From positions 1-26,498 of the forward strand of contig JBBRMU010000015.1 in the NCBI GenBank assembly GCA_038230655.1: a stretch of 26,498 bases of DNA, in the 5' to 3' direction. Below, piece by piece: positions 1-7,373 of the stretch. Origin of the DNA: JBBRMU01 sp038230655. Its GTDB lineage: Bacteria > Patescibacteriota > Microgenomatia > UBA1406 > GWC2-37-13. The notes below the pieces were generated by a model that saw only the letters and a program-made list of their open reading frames with translations, was not told the origin of the DNA and did no database searches. Both the position numbers and the translations under genes were made by a program. Position 1 is the stretch's first letter; the number at the start of each line of letters is the position of its first letter.

Positions 1-336
1 TATACCTTGTCTAACAAATATTCGTGGTCTATTAGAACTAACGCTTTGAACATTTTGTACTGCTCTCCGGATAGTTAAACACGGGCTGTTCAAGCTACCA
101 CAACTAGTAGAATCCGAACCATTTGATGCAACAAATTTATCAAAAGCTATATTAGGATTTTCACAATAAGTAGATGGTAAAGCAGTCATTGTTGCAGCGT
201 GATTATTCTGGATTACTTTTTGAGTATTTAGTGTGGATAGTACTATTACGGTACTAACGACTATTATTAAAATAATTACAGTCAATATTCCAAGGAAGGT
301 ATATATTTCCGGACCAAGAGATTTAGAGTCTTCCAT
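1..336 (-). CDS. Membrane-anchored surface protein, N-terminal part (probable beta-helix repeat protein)
   Basis: This is the first 112 codons of a gene that runs off the left edge of the window. An uncharged stretch at about residues 10-32 (IYTFLGILTVIILIIVV...) should be a single N-terminal membrane anchor, leaving the rest outside the cell. Residues about 68-112 contain FVASNGSDSTSCGSLNSPC followed by LTIRRAVQNV and IFVRQG. That pattern (a residue-rich 'xVaxNGsDs...SPCxTIxxAv..' entry) is typical of the start of right-handed parallel beta-helix proteins of the DUF1565/pectate-lyase-like type. I take the ATG at 336 because a near-perfect promoter sits exactly upstream. The catalytic or binding role cannot be judged without the missing C-terminal part. 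Confidence 0.75.
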   Translation of the reverse strand, partial: MEDSKSLGPEIYTFLGILTVIILIIVVSTVIVLSTLNTQKVIQNNHAATMTALPSTYCENPNIAFDKFVASNGSDSTSCGSLNSPCLTIRRAVQNVQSVSSNRPRIFVRQGI

Positions 337-342
337 GATTCC

Positions 343-371
343 AATATAGGTGTTGTAAAAAGAGATGTCAA
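343..371 (-). promoter_or_regulatory. Consensus promoter giving a leaderless transcript
   Basis: On the minus strand TTGACA (366-371) and TATATT (343-348) are separated by 17 bp, and the -10 box ends 6 nt before the ATG at 336. Standard spacing puts transcription start on the A of the start codon. No Shine-Dalgarno site is present. Confidence 0.75.
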
Positions 372-390
372 TATATAAAAGCAGGTGAAG

Positions 391-777
391 CTAAAACAGT
401 GATATTTTCTTCTGTAAATCTGCTATTTCTTCTGTAGTAATCGATGTTGGTTCTGGAGTTATCTGAGCTCTGTTCACATCATCAGTACGAGGAAGAATAT
501 GAATATGTGCATGAGGGATCTCACCATGTGTAAAGAAATTCATCCACTCTGCGTTAACAACGTGCTGAATTTTGAACCCTATTTTTCTTGTAACTTCCCA
601 GTACTCCCCGAAGTTAGGAACATCGAATGTCCAACGATAGTGTTTTTTGGGAATAACTAATGTGTGACCATCTACCCTGGGATGAATATCTAAAAAAGCA
701 AAAAAATTATCGTCTTCAAAAATTTTATATGAGGGAATTTCCCCTTTTGCAATTTTGCAGAATATACAGTTATCCAT
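391..777 (-). CDS. HIT family protein (histidine triad nucleotide hydrolase)
   Basis: Predicted HINT/HIT-type nucleotidyl hydrolase of 128 residues, a normal length. The N-terminus CIFCKIAKGEIPS, with the C4-x2-C7 pair common in bacterial HIT proteins, is followed by the fold core (VDGHTLVIPKKHY). The catalytic triad HAHIH lies at residues 89-93, and its middle histidine is the usual nucleophile. Members hydrolyse the phosphorus-nitrogen bond of nucleoside phosphoramidates or dinucleoside polyphosphates in the cytoplasm; the actual substrate cannot be told. It lies 54 nt upstream of the minus-strand surface protein, which has its own promoter, so the two need not be cotranscribed. The start is an ATG directly downstream of a TATAAT box with no ribosome site. 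Confidence 0.93.
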   Translation of the reverse strand: MDNCIFCKIAKGEIPSYKIFEDDNFFAFLDIHPRVDGHTLVIPKKHYRWTFDVPNFGEYWEVTRKIGFKIQHVVNAEWMNFFTHGEIPHAHIHILPRTDDVNRAQITPEPTSITTEEIADLQKKISLF

Positions 778-783
778 ATCTAA

Positions 784-789
784 ATTATA
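784..789 (-). promoter_or_regulatory. -10 box of the HIT gene (leaderless)
   Basis: A perfect TATAAT on the minus strand ends 6 nt before the ATG at 777, so +1 should be the start codon. No good -35 box is visible at 17 bp. Confidence 0.6.
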
Positions 790-887
790 CAGGCAAAGTT
801 AAGTATTATAAATATAAACTGATTAATTGAAACAAAATTTTAGAGAATAGTATATATTTAGCTCTCGATATTCTACTTATCTTGACG

Positions 888-893
888 TATAAT
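888..893 (+). promoter_or_regulatory. -10 box upstream of the aldolase operon
   Basis: TATAAT lies 26 nt before the ATG at 920, giving a leader of about 20 nt that carries no Shine-Dalgarno match. The -35 region is weak. Confidence 0.45.
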
Positions 894-919
894 AATTTTA
901 TTACCCATTCTATTTTTTT

Positions 920-1840
920 ATGGTAAAAATTTCTGAATATGATGTTAAAGTCCCATTAGATGTTCCAAACGAACATAGGAGTCTTTATATTGATAACTTC
1001 TTAAAGATGACTCATGAAACCGGAAGATTAATGTTATTTGCTGGTGACCAGAAAGTTGAGCATCTTAATGATGATTTTTATGGAGAAGGAATTTCTGATG
1101 AGAATGCAGAACCTGAACACATGTTTAGGATTGCCTCAAAAGCTAAAATTGGTATTTTTGCATCACATCTTGGACTGATAGCACGTTACGGAATGGACTA
1201 TCAAGATATTCCTTATTTAGTAAAACTGAACTCAAAAACTCACTTGGTGAAAACAGCTCAGGCAGAGCCAATGAGTATTCACTGGATTGATATTGATCAG
1301 GTAATGGAGTTTAAAAAAAACTCTGGATTAAATATTATGGCAGTTGGTTATACAATTTATATTGGCAGTGAGAATGAAGCAGATATGTTGTACGAAGCGT
1401 CACAGTTAATTTACGAAGCTCATCAAAATGGTTTGCTTTCCGTTATATGGGCATACCCTCGAGGAGAGGCAGTAAAAAACGAAAATGATCCACATATTAT
1501 TGCAGGTGCTGCCGGAGTAGTTGCCTGTCTGGGTGCCGACTTTGTTAAAGTAAACTCTCCTAAAAAAGAAGGGATATCTTCCGCAGAAGCATTACAGGAA
1601 GCAGTAAAAGCAGCTGGAAGAACAAAATTAGTTTGTGCAGGTGGATCTAATATGGACGCAGAGAAATTTTTAAAAAGTTTACACGCTCAGATTCATATTG
1701 CAGGCACTGCTGGAAATGCTACTGGCAGAAATATTCATCAAAGATCAGAAGACGAAGCAATCAGATTTGCGAATGCTATTTATGCGGTTACAGTTGAGGA
1801 TAAATCGGTTGAAGAAGCAGTTGTAATTTATCGAGGCTAA
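920..1840 (+). CDS. Class I fructose-bisphosphate aldolase, archaeal (DhnA/FbaB) type
   Basis: Predicted to split fructose-1,6-bisphosphate into dihydroxyacetone phosphate and glyceraldehyde-3-phosphate, or run the reverse, through a Schiff-base lysine without metal. The 306-residue chain has the family signature LMLFAGDQKVEHLND (37-51), the barrel strand GADFVKVNSP with the probable Schiff-base K210, and phosphate-binding glycines near 240-243 (AGGS) and 262-270 ending GRNIHQ. It is first in a run with a phosphatase pseudogene (7 nt downstream), glpX and GAPDH. Pairing with a fructose bisphosphatase suggests net flow toward fructose-6-phosphate, although the aldolase itself is reversible. 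A related DhnA-family aldolase with another substrate cannot be excluded, but the neighbours favour FBP. Confidence 0.85.
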   Translation: MVKISEYDVKVPLDVPNEHRSLYIDNFLKMTHETGRLMLFAGDQKVEHLNDDFYGEGISDENAEPEHMFRIASKAKIGIFASHLGLIARYGMDYQDIPYLVKLNSKTHLVKTAQAEPMSIHWIDIDQVMEFKKNSGLNIMAVGYTIYIGSENEADMLYEASQLIYEAHQNGLLSVIWAYPRGEAVKNENDPHIIAGAAGVVACLGADFVKVNSPKKEGISSAEALQEAVKAAGRTKLVCAGGSNMDAEKFLKSLHAQIHIAGTAGNATGRNIHQRSEDEAIRFANAIYAVTVEDKSVEEAVVIYRG

Positions 1841-1846
1841 TAAGCT

Positions 1847-2486
1847 ATGGCAAATGAGTGCTTCATTTATTTAGTGCGTCATGGCGAATCTGAGGCAAAT
1901 ATTGGAAATCACCTGACAGAAACGATCCAGGTAAAGGCTCTCCGTTAACAAAAAAAGGTGTTGAGCAAGCTCAATTATTATCTGAAAAATTTAAACATAT
2001 TCACTTTTCTGCTGCTTATTCATCTAATATTATTCGTGCTGAGGAAACGGCAAGGATCATTATAAAACCTCACAAATTAGATGTTATTACTTCCCTGCTT
2101 ATCAGAGAAAGGATTTATGCGATGCATCATGACAAAGAACTTCAAAAAAAAATAAAAAACAACATGATGATCTCGTCGACTCAAATGATGGGTTGACCCT
2201 TGAAGCAAAATTAAAACTCCGCGTTCATCCAGAGATGGAAACTGGTGAAGAGTTAATGTATAGAACACTTACGTTCTTAAGAGAGATCGGAAAAAATCAT
2301 CTTGGTGAAACCATCCTTGTTGTTGCTCATGGTAACTTAATGAGGACGCTACTACATTTTCTTCATTATGCCGAACCGCATAAATTACCGGCTTCTGCTG
2401 TTGATAACACCGGTTATGTTAAGTTAAGGTTTAATGATAATACATTTGAAGTGATGGAAACTGAAGGGATACATTTACAATCTTAA
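1847..2486 (+). pseudogene. Histidine phosphatase (phosphoglycerate mutase-like), broken by two frameshifts
   Basis: Three consecutive frames together spell one histidine phosphatase superfamily protein. Frame one, from ATG 1847, reads MANECFIYLVRHGESEAN with the catalytic RHG. Near 1912-1916 it shifts to a frame reading DRNDPGKGSPLTKKGVEQA and, later, YSSNIIRAEETA. In the A-rich run around 2143-2163 it shifts again to the frame that reads GLTLEAKLKLRV and METGEELMYRT, then the second catalytic motif ILVVAHGNLMRTLL. Both shifts equal loss of one base. The gene may be decayed or the reads may have homopolymer errors; the second site is a poly-A stretch, the first is not. It starts 7 nt after the aldolase and stops 3 nt before glpX, so it was an operon member, perhaps a phosphoglycerate mutase or sugar phosphatase. 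Confidence 0.85.
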
Positions 2487-2489
2487 TAT

Positions 2490-3446
2490 ATGGATAGAAA
2501 CCTAGCTCTTGAATTTGTTCGGGTAACTGAGGCGGCTGCCATCGCGGCGGCTGAATGGATTGGCCGCGGAAATAAAAATGCTACCGACCAGGCCGCCGTT
2601 GACCAGATGCGATCAAGATTTAATACTATTGATTTTTCAGGTACGGTCGTTATTGGTGAAGGGAGTAAGGACGAAGCACCAATGTTATTTACAGGAGAAA
2701 CAGTAGGAACAGGTAAAGGTTTAAAAATGGATCTTGCTGTCGATCCATTAGAGTGTACTGATAGTGTGGCTCATGGCCGATATAATGCTTTATCGGTAAT
2801 TGCTACAGGGCCATCTGGCTCACTTCTTCATGCTCCAGACACTTATATGGAGAAACTTGCCTGTGGTCCTCAAGCGGCAAAAGTTATTGATCTAGATGCT
2901 CCTGTAGAAGTTAATATACAAAAAGTCGCTAAAGCACTTGGGAAAAACGTGGAAGAAATTACTGTCATAATATTAGATAGAGATCGTCACAAGGAACTAA
3001 TTAATAGTATCCGGAGAACTGGTGCGCGAGTCCGCTTGATCACCGATGGAGATGTGGCTGGCGCAATCGCCCCATCCTTACCAGATAGTGGAATCGATTT
3101 ACTCATGGGAACTGGAGCTAGTGCAGAGGCAGTTTTGGCTTCTACTGCGATAAAGACATTAGGCGGTCAACTGCTTAGCCGTTTTAAACCAAGAAATCTT
3201 AAAGACTTGGAAGAACTTAATAAATTAGGATTCTCAAACTTAAATAAAGTCTTTAAAGTTAATGATTTGGCAAAAGGAAAAAATGTTACTTTTACTGCTA
3301 CGGGCGTTATTGACGGGCCACTTCTTCAAGGAGTTATTTACAAAGAACATCACATCGTTACTCACTCGTTAGTTATCAGAGGAGAGTCTGGCACCATTAG
3401 ATATATTACTGCTCACCATATTCTTAATGTCAACCACCGGGGTTGA
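2490..3446 (+). CDS. glpX: Fructose-1,6-bisphosphatase, class II (GlpX type)
   Basis: Hydrolyses fructose-1,6-bisphosphate to fructose-6-phosphate, the committed gluconeogenic step. The 318 residues align from the first residue with the GlpX family (MDRNLALEFVRVTEAAAIAA). Metal-site residues fall at the E. coli positions: D33, E57 in GEG, D85 and E88. The motif usually written DPxEGT is DPLECT here, so the glycine that normally follows E88 is Cys89. The later TDGDVAGAIAP and LLMGTGASAEAVLA motifs are intact. The ATG is 3 nt after the phosphatase pseudogene stop, without a Shine-Dalgarno site, as expected inside an operon. The stop (TGA) overlaps the -35 box of the next gene. Confidence 0.95.
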   Translation: MDRNLALEFVRVTEAAAIAAAEWIGRGNKNATDQAAVDQMRSRFNTIDFSGTVVIGEGSKDEAPMLFTGETVGTGKGLKMDLAVDPLECTDSVAHGRYNALSVIATGPSGSLLHAPDTYMEKLACGPQAAKVIDLDAPVEVNIQKVAKALGKNVEEITVIILDRDRHKELINSIRRTGARVRLITDGDVAGAIAPSLPDSGIDLLMGTGASAEAVLASTAIKTLGGQLLSRFKPRNLKDLEELNKLGFSNLNKVFKVNDLAKGKNVTFTATGVIDGPLLQGVIYKEHHIVTHSLVIRGESGTIRYITAHHILNVNHRG

Positions 3447-3472
3447 CTTTCACTCCTATTTACTGCTACTAT
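3443..3472 (+). promoter_or_regulatory. Promoter of GAPDH, overlapping the end of glpX (leaderless)
   Basis: TTGACT (3443-3448) includes the glpX stop codon and is followed after 18 bp by TACTAT (3467-3472). The -10 box ends 6 nt before ATG 3479. GAPDH can therefore be transcribed separately from the upstream operon as a leaderless message. Confidence 0.6.
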
Positions 3473-3478
3473 AAAATC

Positions 3479-4564
3479 ATGGATCCTCTTTTAAAAAAAT
3501 TAGAAAATTTATCGCAAGATAAAGTTGATAGTTCAAAACCCCTAAAAACTATGAAACGACTCAAAGTCGGGCTTAATGGATTCGGAAGAATTGGAAGAGC
3601 TTTTACGCGAATTGCTTTCCTTAAGGATAATTTTGATATTGTAGTAATAAATACCCGAAAAACTCCTAATGATATGATGGCTTATCTATTACAACGCGAC
3701 TCAGTATACCGTAAGTTTAGTGCAACTGTAACTGCTGAAAAAGACGGAATTAGAGTTAATAACACCAAAATTGCCACTATTCAAAATGCGGAAATTGTCA
3801 CGATTCCTTGGGATAAATATGAAGTTGATGTAGTTGTCGATGCAACCGGTGCATATACCACAAAAGTAGATCTCCAGAAACATATCAAAGGTTCTGTAAA
3901 AAAAGTTGTTTTAACTGCACCATCAAAAGATGAAGATACTGCTCATGTGGTCCTTGGTGTAAATGACGATACCTTTGACTGGAAGAAAAACAATATTATC
4001 TCAAACGCTTCTTGTACTACAAACTGTTCTGCACCAATGTTTAAAGTGCTAAACGATAACTACAAAGTTATCTCGGGATTTTTAACAACCGCTCACGCCT
4101 ATACACTTACTCAAAGTTTACTTGATGATACAGCCTCATCGATTGATAAAGCCCGATCAGCTCCTCTCAATATTTCTCCTTCAACAACTGGCGCAGCAAA
4201 AGCAGTAGCAAGAACTATTCCTGATTTAAAAGGAAAAATTGATGGAATGGCTATAAGAGTCCCTGTCCCAACTGTTTCCTTTACAGATATTTCTGCTATT
4301 GTGGAAAAAAGTACCACAACTGAAGAACTAAATGCTGCTTTTAGGAGAGCTGCTGACACATCTATGAAAGGTGTCTTAAGTTATGAAACCGAACATCTAG
4401 TTTCGTCTGATTTTATCGGATCACCGCTTTCATGTAGTTTCGACTCAAATTACACCAAAGTCATCAATGGTAACTTCATCAAAATATTTGGATGGTATGA
4501 CAATGAGTGGGGCTACTCTTCTCGATTAGTAGACTTAGTTGGGAAAATTGGTAACAGTATGTAG
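3479..4564 (+). CDS. gap: Glyceraldehyde-3-phosphate dehydrogenase
   Basis: Interconverts glyceraldehyde-3-phosphate and 1,3-bisphosphoglycerate with NAD(P). From the ATG at 3479 the chain has 361 residues. The Rossmann motif VGLNGFGRIGR is at 30-40, and the catalytic SNASCTTNC holds Cys179, with His206 in TTAHAYT. The end (WYDNEWGYSSRLVDL) is classical. About 24 residues precede the usual start; an internal ATG at 3551 would give the standard length, but the promoter points to 3479. An upstream TTG at 3443 is the -35 box, not a start. After the second strand the sequence is VVINTRK where NAD-specific enzymes have an Asp, which suggests relaxed or NADP preference (inference). The stop sits in a small inverted repeat, ATGTAG/CTACAT at 4559-4573, without a T-tract. 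Confidence 0.95.
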   Translation: MDPLLKKLENLSQDKVDSSKPLKTMKRLKVGLNGFGRIGRAFTRIAFLKDNFDIVVINTRKTPNDMMAYLLQRDSVYRKFSATVTAEKDGIRVNNTKIATIQNAEIVTIPWDKYEVDVVVDATGAYTTKVDLQKHIKGSVKKVVLTAPSKDEDTAHVVLGVNDDTFDWKKNNIISNASCTTNCSAPMFKVLNDNYKVISGFLTTAHAYTLTQSLLDDTASSIDKARSAPLNISPSTTGAAKAVARTIPDLKGKIDGMAIRVPVPTVSFTDISAIVEKSTTTEELNAAFRRAADTSMKGVLSYETEHLVSSDFIGSPLSCSFDSNYTKVINGNFIKIFGWYDNEWGYSSRLVDLVGKIGNSM

Positions 4565-4600
4565 TAGCTACATACATTTAAGATAAAACTAAGAAAAATG

Positions 4601-4609
4601 TGCTAAAAT
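4601..4609 (+). promoter_or_regulatory. Extended -10 box upstream of pgk
   Basis: TGC followed by TAAAAT (4604-4609) is an extended -10. It would start a transcript near 4616, about 28 nt before the pgk ATG. The leader has no Shine-Dalgarno match. Confidence 0.4.
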
Positions 4610-4643
4610 GAAATAGTGCAAGTGTGTCACAAAAAATTATTGT

Positions 4644-5834
4644 ATGTCATTGCCAAAAATCAAATATATAGATGAAGTAGATATTCATGGAATGACTGTG
4701 TTACTCCGTGCAGACTTCGATGTTTCTCTCCATCCCGACTTCACTATTGCTAACGATGTTCGCATTCAACAAAATCTCCCAACTATCAAACATCTATTAA
4801 AATACAAAAATAAGATTATCTGCGTTGCAAAACTTGGCAGACCTAAAGAAAGAGACAAGGAACACTCCTTGAAAGTTGTTGTTTCTCGACTACAGGAGTA
4901 TCTTAAAGATTACAAAGTTAGACTTGTAGATGACTTTACCAAAGATGACTCGCTCATTAAAAATCAAAAAGATGATGAAATACTCGTGTTAGAAAATATC
5001 CGTTTTTATCCTGAAGAAAAAAAAGACGATAAAGTCTTTGCTAAAAAGCTCGCTTCGCTCGCTCAGGTATATGTTAACGATGCTTTTTCTATGTGCCACC
5101 GGAAAGAGTCATCTGTCGTAGGGGTTCCCACATTTATTCCCGGATATGGTGGACTTCTTCTTAAGAAGGAGATTACTATGATAAATAAAGCCATTGATCA
5201 TCCTAAAAAACCAGTTGTCTCAATCATAGGTGGTGTGAAGATTTCGACAAAAATTCCTGTTTTAAAACGGCTTGTCGATATATCGGACTATGTACTTGTT
5301 GGTGGCGCCTTGGCAAATGTATTTTTAGTCGCTGAAGGATATAAAATCGGTAAAAGTTTTACAGAAAAAAGTCAAACAGATACGGTAAAAAAACTTCTCT
5401 CCTATGCAAAACGTAAAAATACAAAAATGATGATACCAACTGATGTTATTTGTAAAGAAAATGTTAAAAAATACTCAGAACAAAGTGTGGAAGATATAGG
5501 TTCGGAGGCATATATTATTGATATTGGTCCTGAAACAAGAACTGCTTATGGTTGGATTATTGATAAGGCTAATACTATTATCTGGAATGGGCCTATGGGA
5601 TATATTGAAAGCAATAAGGGAAGAGAAGGTACGGACTTTATTTATTATGGTATTTCTGGTAACCGACATGCAGTCTCAATTGTTGGTGGTGGAGACACCT
5701 TAGCTGCTATTTCCAAAAAAGAATATATAAATCAGATTACGCATGTTTCTACAGGTGGAGGAGCAATGATCGAGTACATTGAACGTGGTACACTACCTGG
5801 TATTGAAGCTTTAAAACATCACCCTCATCCTTAA
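4644..5834 (+). CDS. pgk: Phosphoglycerate kinase
   Basis: Transfers phosphate between 1,3-bisphosphoglycerate and ADP. The length, 396 residues, is normal. The N-domain shows TVLLRADFDVSL (substrate loop), KLGRP, LENIRFYPEE and VYVNDAFSMCHR. The C-domain shows VVSIIGGVKIS, YVLVGGALANVFL, TIIWNGPMG and the nucleotide loop VGGGDT, then VSTGGGAMIEYI. Some usually fixed positions differ: RADFNVP is RADFDVS, GGAKVSDK is GGVKISTK, and DAFGxxHR is DAFSMCHR. The Arg and Lys residues are kept, so I expect an active but divergent enzyme. It directly follows GAPDH, the preceding step of the pathway, and overlaps the convergent DUF192 gene by 4 nt. Confidence 0.94.
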   Translation: MSLPKIKYIDEVDIHGMTVLLRADFDVSLHPDFTIANDVRIQQNLPTIKHLLKYKNKIICVAKLGRPKERDKEHSLKVVVSRLQEYLKDYKVRLVDDFTKDDSLIKNQKDDEILVLENIRFYPEEKKDDKVFAKKLASLAQVYVNDAFSMCHRKESSVVGVPTFIPGYGGLLLKKEITMINKAIDHPKKPVVSIIGGVKISTKIPVLKRLVDISDYVLVGGALANVFLVAEGYKIGKSFTEKSQTDTVKKLLSYAKRKNTKMMIPTDVICKENVKKYSEQSVEDIGSEAYIIDIGPETRTAYGWIIDKANTIIWNGPMGYIESNKGREGTDFIYYGISGNRHAVSIVGGGDTLAAISKKEYINQITHVSTGGGAMIEYIERGTLPGIEALKHHPHP

Positions 5835-6235
5835 TCGAGTTTCTCAAGTTCTATAACTGTGTTTACTTTCCCGGGAGAACTAACAATTAGTACTTTTTTT
5901 GTCCTTTCAATAGAAGGAAGTACACTTTTTCCTATAATTTTTTTATTATCGATCCAATAAATATTCAGATCCATTAATGTATTTTCATTCCAAAAAGTTC
6001 TATTTTCTTCATTAGGAAATATAAAGATCATACCATCCACGTTTTCTAGTTTTGTATAAAACATTAGGCCTTTTTCCCATTTCTCTTGAGTATCTGCTAC
6101 TAGCAGTTTGTAGTTTTTATTTTCAACATTGTATGAGATAACTTTGTACCCAGAATATTGATTATTTTGACTAAATTTCCAAATTACGCCGCAGACAAGA
6201 ACTATAGCTAGCACCAATCCAAAAATTAGCTTCAT
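5831..6235 (-). CDS. Membrane-anchored DUF192 protein
   Basis: A 134-residue protein with one N-terminal hydrophobic segment (about 3-20) and a DUF192 domain outside the membrane. Diagnostic parts are VADTQEKWEKGLMFYTKL, DGMIFIFPNEENRTFWNENTL and LNIYWIDNKKI, matching the family pattern 'ADTxeeraxGLMfr..dgMlFvF...r.FWMkNTl.pLDiifid'. The function of DUF192 is not known. Its gene shares a 38-bp spacer with the divergent patatin gene, and the two promoters lie back to back. The start is ATG 6235, about 7 nt after a TATAAT box. Confidence 0.85.
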   Translation of the reverse strand: MKLIFGLVLAIVLVCGVIWKFSQNNQYSGYKVISYNVENKNYKLLVADTQEKWEKGLMFYTKLENVDGMIFIFPNEENRTFWNENTLMDLNIYWIDNKKIIGKSVLPSIERTKKVLIVSSPGKVNTVIELEKLD

Positions 6236-6242
6236 ATTTCTG

Positions 6243-6248
6243 ATTATA
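6243..6248 (-). promoter_or_regulatory. -10 box of the DUF192 gene (leaderless)
   Basis: TATAAT on the minus strand ends 7 nt before ATG 6235. It lies 14 bp from the oppositely directed TATAAT of the patatin gene, so the two promoters must share polymerase space. Confidence 0.55.
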
Positions 6249-6262
6249 TACCTCTTTTGAGC

Positions 6263-6268
6263 TATAAT
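6263..6268 (+). promoter_or_regulatory. -10 box of the patatin gene (leaderless)
   Basis: A perfect TATAAT ends 5 nt before ATG 6274, so the transcript should start at or next to the start codon. No Shine-Dalgarno site fits. Confidence 0.55.
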
Positions 6269-6273
6269 ATAGT

Positions 6274-7113
6274 ATGTTCAAAAAGAAAAAGATTGGACTT
6301 GCGTTGAGCGGCGGCGGACCTAAGGGAGTCGCTCATATCGGAGTTATTAAAAAACTACAGGAGTATAATATTCCCATCGATTTTATTGCTGGAACAAGTA
6401 TGGGGGCATTTATAGGTGGATGGTACGCTGCTAAAAAGGATATTGAAGAAATTGAGAATGTTGTATTAACTAATAACTGGCCTCAAATCTTGAGACTTTT
6501 TTCGGATGTATCTTTACCACACGCACTTGTAGGAGGAACAAGAATTGAGACTCTCTTGGAAAAGTATCTAGGAAAAACAATATTTGATGAGTTGCAAATT
6601 CCATTTACAGCTATGGCGACTGATCTGAATACTGGTCAACCAGTAGCAATTAATAGTGGGAGTTTAACTAGCGCTATCCGAGCGAGTATTTCCATACCAA
6701 TGATTTTTAAGCCATATCATCATGATGGCAAGCTGTTAGTTGATGGGGCTTTATGCTGCCCCATTCCTATTCTCCAAGTGAATGAAATGGGAGCAGATGT
6801 CATCATTGCGGTTAATATCTATGACAGTTACTTCTGTGATTCAAATAGATCTCCAAGATTTTTTGATATTTTCAACAACTCAGTGGATATTCTTTGTCAT
6901 CAATTGGCTAAAAGTCAGTTGCCTTATGCAGATATTTTAATTTCACCAGACTGTAATGGTGTTGGTTGGGGTAATCTCTTTACGACAACTGAGACCCAGA
7001 AGGTTATCAAAGCTGGTGAAGAAGCAACAGATAAAAGAGTTACTGATTTGAAGAATTTACAGAAGCCATCAGACCCTTTCTCTTATATTGCTTCCCTATT
7101 TAAGGCTAATTAA
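6274..7113 (+). CDS. Patatin-like phospholipase family protein
   Basis: Predicted cytoplasmic or membrane-associated serine acyl hydrolase of the RssA/YlbK-like patatin group, 279 residues. The oxyanion-hole loop GGGPKG is at 13-18, the nucleophile elbow GTSMG has Ser42, and the catalytic Asp157 lies in VDGALCCP, the usual DG[AG] motif. All parts of the Ser-Asp dyad are present, so it should be active on lipid esters; the substrate is unknown. There is no signal peptide. It is monocistronic, followed by tRNA-Pro with its own promoter. Confidence 0.93.
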   Translation: MFKKKKIGLALSGGGPKGVAHIGVIKKLQEYNIPIDFIAGTSMGAFIGGWYAAKKDIEEIENVVLTNNWPQILRLFSDVSLPHALVGGTRIETLLEKYLGKTIFDELQIPFTAMATDLNTGQPVAINSGSLTSAIRASISIPMIFKPYHHDGKLLVDGALCCPIPILQVNEMGADVIIAVNIYDSYFCDSNRSPRFFDIFNNSVDILCHQLAKSQLPYADILISPDCNGVGWGNLFTTTETQKVIKAGEEATDKRVTDLKNLQKPSDPFSYIASLFKAN

Positions 7114-7120
7114 CTCACAG

Positions 7121-7150
7121 TTTGCAGTTGAGCTTGAAAATTGATAGAAT
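7121..7150 (+). promoter_or_regulatory. Likely tRNA-Pro promoter
   Basis: TTTGCA (7121-7126), 18 bp, then TAGAAT (7145-7150) preceded by TGA as an extended -10. Transcription from about 7157 would give a 5' leader of some 48 nt removed from the tRNA. Confidence 0.45.
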
Positions 7151-7204
7151 ACAGATAGAAGATCTTTCCAGTACCATGGTTTATTAGCTTGGAGAGGGAT
7201 CTAA

Positions 7205-7278
7205 CGGGACGTAGTTCAGATGGCTAGAATGTACGCTTTGGGAGCGTAAGGTCGCGAGTTCAAGTCTCGCCGTCCCGA
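7205..7278 (+). tRNA. tRNA-Pro (anticodon UGG)
   Basis: A full cloverleaf can be drawn over 74 nt. The acceptor CGGGACG pairs with CGTCCCG, the D-stem GTTC with GAAT, and the anticodon stem TACGC with GCGTA around loop TTTGGGA (anticodon TGG). The variable part is AGGTC, and the T-stem GCGAG/CTCGC encloses TTCAAGT. The discriminator is A at 7278. The C1:G72 pair is typical of bacterial prolyl tRNAs. CCA is not encoded, so a CCA-adding enzyme is required. Confidence 0.97.
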
Positions 7279-7373
7279 CTTTCGAACTAGAATTTAGAGT
7301 AATTATGAGACATTATTTCTCTAGAGTATCATATCTACTTGATTTATTGCCACTTGTATAGAATACTGGAGAT

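Noticed and set aside
3443..3478. N-terminal extension of GAPDH from TTG 3443
   Set aside because: The TTG is the first part of a TTGACT -35 box that overlaps the glpX stop; the extra residues have no family similarity.
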